From Salinicola aestuarinus (GTDB taxonomy: Bacteria; Pseudomonadota; Gammaproteobacteria; Pseudomonadales; Halomonadaceae): a stretch of 37,448 nt of DNA. Location of the stretch: positions 171,029-208,476 of the forward strand of contig NZ_PZJP01000003.1 of assembly GCF_003206645.1 (NCBI RefSeq), read 5' to 3'. Below are positions 35,697-37,448 of the stretch, one piece after another (positions within the stretch are counted from its first letter, which is position 1; every line of letters starts with the position of its first letter). The notes under the pieces were generated by a model. That model did no database searches. It worked only from the letters and a program-made list of their open reading frames with translations, and was not told the DNA's origin. Both the position numbers and the translations under genes were made by a program.

Positions 35697-35712
35697 TCTC
35701 TTGAACCTCTCG

Positions 35713-36564
35713 TCAGTCACTGCGGGTCAGGCGGCCGCGAAAATCCGCGAAGGTATCCACCAATGCCAACAGCAGTACAATCAGAATCGTGGGCCAGGTA
35801 GTCAGCAGCAATACGTAGAAGCCGACCAGCCACAACCCGCTCATTCCCTTCAAACCGATAAAACCGTGGACCAGCGCCACGCCGGCGACCAGTAGCGGCA
35901 CCCAGGCCAGCAGTGCCGCCGCCGGTAGCGTCAGCAGCATCCCGGCGACGAGCACTCCCACCAGCAGCAGTAGCTGTTTGCGCGAGAGTTTCAGCGCGTG
36001 AAACTCCTCCCGGAAGCCGCCCGGGTTGTAGAGCCCGGCCTGCCAGGACCGCGCCAGCGCCGTGCAGGCAACCGCCGCCATCAGCACCACCAGTCCGGTG
36101 ACGCCGCCGATGACGACCTCGGCCAGTAGCTGGGTATCGACGCCCTGTGCCGACAGCTGATCCAGCATGCCAGCGACGTCGGTGCTGCTGCGTCGCAGCT
36201 CCGCCAGCAGCGGTCCGGCACCGCCGGCGGGCACGAACACCCCCAGCTGAACCAGAACCATGCTGGCGACGGTCGCGACGATCAGTGTCTCGCTCCAGCG
36301 CATGCGCGAACGCAAGACAGTGGCCATCAGCGTCACCAACAGAACGCTCGCCAGCGGTACCGCATCACCCTGCATCCACCACCAGCCGGCGGGGAGCGCG
36401 GAAGCGATCAGTACCGGTGCCGCCGTGGTGAAGCCGCGTCTCAAGGTGACGAGGCCGGCCACGGCGGCGCTGAACCAGAAGAGCCACGGCACCAGAGCAG
36501 TCAGTGCGGCCGCCACGATCGCCTGTGGTGTACCACGCATGATCCAACGGGCCAGTGCCAGCAT
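35713..36564 (-). CDS. Uncharacterised polytopic membrane protein in the rpsR-rplI operon
   Basis: A 283-residue integral membrane protein with about eight hydrophobic segments, including [34 protein letters not shown], a helix near [39 protein letters not shown], and a long hydrophobic C-terminal half. There is one larger non-membrane loop (about 120-150). Its size and topology resemble YybS/DUF2232-type proteins, but I cannot assign it. It sits 19 bp after rpsR and 16 bp before rplI on the same strand, with a GAGGG ribosome site. I recall an uncharacterised membrane protein at this place in Pseudomonas. Confidence 0.88.
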   Translation of the reverse strand: MLALARWIMRGTPQAIVAAALTALVPWLFWFSAAVAGLVTLRRGFTTAAPVLIASALPAGWWWMQGDAVPLASVLLVTLMATVLRSRMRWSETLIVATVASMVLVQLGVFVPAGGAGPLLAELRRSSTDVAGMLDQLSAQGVDTQLLAEVVIGGVTGLVVLMAAVACTALARSWQAGLYNPGGFREEFHALKLSRKQLLLLVGVLVAGMLLTLPAAALLAWVPLLVAGVALVHGFIGLKGMSGLWLVGFYVLLLTTWPTILIVLLLALVDTFADFRGRLTRSD

Positions 36565-36583
36565 GACGCCCTCGGTATCGGTA

Positions 36584-36811
36584 TTACTGGTGGCTGTCGG
36601 AGTACGGCAGCAGCGCCAGGTAGCGCGCCCGCTTGATAGCGGTGGACAGCTGGCGCTGATAGCGCGCCTGAGTCCCGGTGATACGGCTCGGTACGATCTT
36701 GCCGGTTTCGGTGACGTAGGCTTTCAGCGTATCGATGTCTTTGTAGTCGATGTACTTCACGCCTTCGGCGGTGAAGCGACAGAACTTACGACGACGGAAA
36801 AAACGTGCCAT
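36584..36811 (-). CDS. rpsR: 30S ribosomal protein bS18
   Basis: Small-subunit platform protein that pairs with bS6. The 75-residue protein is the usual length and contains [40 protein letters not shown] and LLPYSDSHQ. An AGGAGAG ribosome site precedes the ATG. It follows rpsF by 26 bp. Confidence 0.99.
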   Translation of the reverse strand: MARFFRRRKFCRFTAEGVKYIDYKDIDTLKAYVTETGKIVPSRITGTQARYQRQLSTAIKRARYLALLPYSDSHQ

Positions 36812-36837
36812 GCGAGTCTCTCCTAAAGCGGTATGGA

Positions 36838-37248
36838 TCAGTTGGCTTCGGTAGCGGCTTCGGAACGCTCGGGACGTTCACGATCGCCACGCTCGGAGGG
36901 CTTGTCGTCACGACGACGGCTCTTTTCCTCGGCCGGCTTCATCATCGGCGAGGCTTCGGTGACAGCCTCTTTGTTGCGCACGATCATGCTGCGGATGATG
37001 GCGTCGTTGAAGCGGAAGATGTTCTCGATTTCGTCGAGAGTCTCACCGCTGCACTCGATGTTCATCAGCACGTAGTGCGCCTTGTGAATCTTGTTGATCG
37101 GGTAGGCCAGGTGACGACGACCCCAATCTTCGAGACGATGCACGGTGCCGCTGTTTTCGGTCACGAGGCTGGTGTAGCGCTCGACCATGGCGGGAACCTG
37201 CTCGCTCTGGTCCGGGTGGACCATGAACACGATTTCGTAGTGACGCAT
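36838..37248 (-). CDS. rpsF: 30S ribosomal protein bS6
   Basis: Small-subunit platform protein, partner of bS18. The 136-residue protein begins [19 protein letters not shown], with the conserved [21 protein letters not shown] and [13 protein letters not shown] segments, and ends in a charged, disordered tail rich in Arg and Glu, where E. coli is modified by RimK glutamylation. The start at 37246-37248 has an AAGGAG ribosome site and a structured leader; the frame is open upstream only through that leader. Confidence 0.98.
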   Translation of the reverse strand: MRHYEIVFMVHPDQSEQVPAMVERYTSLVTENSGTVHRLEDWGRRHLAYPINKIHKAHYVLMNIECSGETLDEIENIFRFNDAIIRSMIVRNKEAVTEASPMMKPAEEKSRRRDDKPSERGDRERPERSEAATEAN

Positions 37249-37320
37249 GTTAGCTCCTTGCGGTTTGGCAGCTTCCGCGTGGCATCGCGAGTACGAGACC
37301 TCGGGAAGCAAGGAGTCGAT
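37249..37320 (-). promoter_or_regulatory. rpsF leader, S6:S18-binding autoregulatory RNA motif
   Basis: In the mRNA sense the leader has CTCCTTGC (37308-37315 on the reverse) pairing with GCAAGGAG, the ribosome site (37254-37261), and an inner helix GCTTCC/GGAAGC (37304-37309 with 37271-37276). Between the two helices, on the 3' side, is an 11-base bulge containing CCG (37260-37270). The known S6:S18-binding motif of bacterial rpsF leaders is a stem with a CCG-containing bulge near the ribosome site, so this is very probably the feedback element. Confidence 0.7.
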
Positions 37321-37448
37321 ATCGGGTCTGCGCCGGTGTCGGCGCGTCGACGTTTCGTCGAACCCGAATAGTCGAACTTGAGGCGCTTGGCCATCGGCTT
37401 CGGGCGCTGGGCCGCCGGCTCGACAGTGCAAAAACGCGGTTCTGCGGG
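37321..37448. other. Upstream region of the rpsF operon
   Basis: No gene is seen. A small perfect hairpin (TCGACG/CGTCGA, 37347-37361) lies within. The operon promoter is probably here or just past the window end, but I cannot place it. Confidence 0.3.

Noticed and set aside
37249..37431. N-terminal extension of bS6 through the open frame upstream
   Set aside because: The canonical bS6 start with a strong ribosome site is at 37246-37248, and the upstream part is a structured leader.

Overview
The window is about 37 kb of high-GC bacterial chromosome, tightly packed with housekeeping genes. The proteins look like those of a halophilic or halotolerant gammaproteobacterium of the Halomonadaceae type (inference): acidic protein composition, a six-gene Mrp-type Na+/H+ antiporter operon, and gene neighbourhoods resembling those I recall for Pseudomonas (lptD-surA-pdxA-rsmA-apaG-apaH-glpE facing amgK-murU; OsmC/coq7/HIT; rpsF-rpsR-membrane protein-rplI-dnaB). 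I see no prophage, IS element, CRISPR array, tRNA or rRNA gene.

Layout. (1) 43-8291, minus strand: lptD, surA, pdxA, rsmA, apaG, apaH, glpE, cca, covering outer-membrane biogenesis, vitamin B6 synthesis, rRNA and tRNA maturation and Ap4A turnover. Several junctions overlap by 1-4 bases. (2) 8604-10822, plus strand: amgK-murU, the peptidoglycan sugar-recycling pair, then an OsmC-family protein and a strong intrinsic terminator. (3) 10958-14271, minus strand: purD, prkB, a HIT-family protein and coq7. (4) 14456-17005, plus strand: rsmE, a gene-poor stretch with a four-copy 25-bp tandem repeat, and a soluble PAS-PAS chemoreceptor. (5) 17002-21193, minus strand: a lipoprotein lytic transglycosylase, an unusually long FlhF-like GTPase, and a small unknown protein whose gene overlaps both FlhF and the convergent chemoreceptor by four bases. 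(6) 21194-22183: almost 1 kb with no convincing gene. (7) 22184-28033, plus strand: the Mrp operon, with subunits A and B fused, then C, D, E, F, G. (8) hemH (minus) diverges from an Fe-S bacterial (6-4) photolyase (plus) across a 98-bp gap with an inverted repeat. (9) 30855-33535, minus strand: a DUF6482-like protein, an EAL-CBS-GGDEF signalling protein and a small unknown. (10) 33641-37248, minus strand: rpsF-rpsR-membrane protein-rplI, a terminator, then dnaB. The rpsF leader can fold into a structure matching the known S6:S18 autoregulatory motif.

Most of the window is conserved core genome. The least explained parts are the FlhF-like protein with about 350 extra C-terminal residues and its overlapping small partner, the repeat-bearing upstream region of the soluble chemoreceptor, and the empty region before the Mrp operon. 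I found no clear evidence of an entirely new system. The FlhF/unknown/chemoreceptor locus is the best candidate for a second look.
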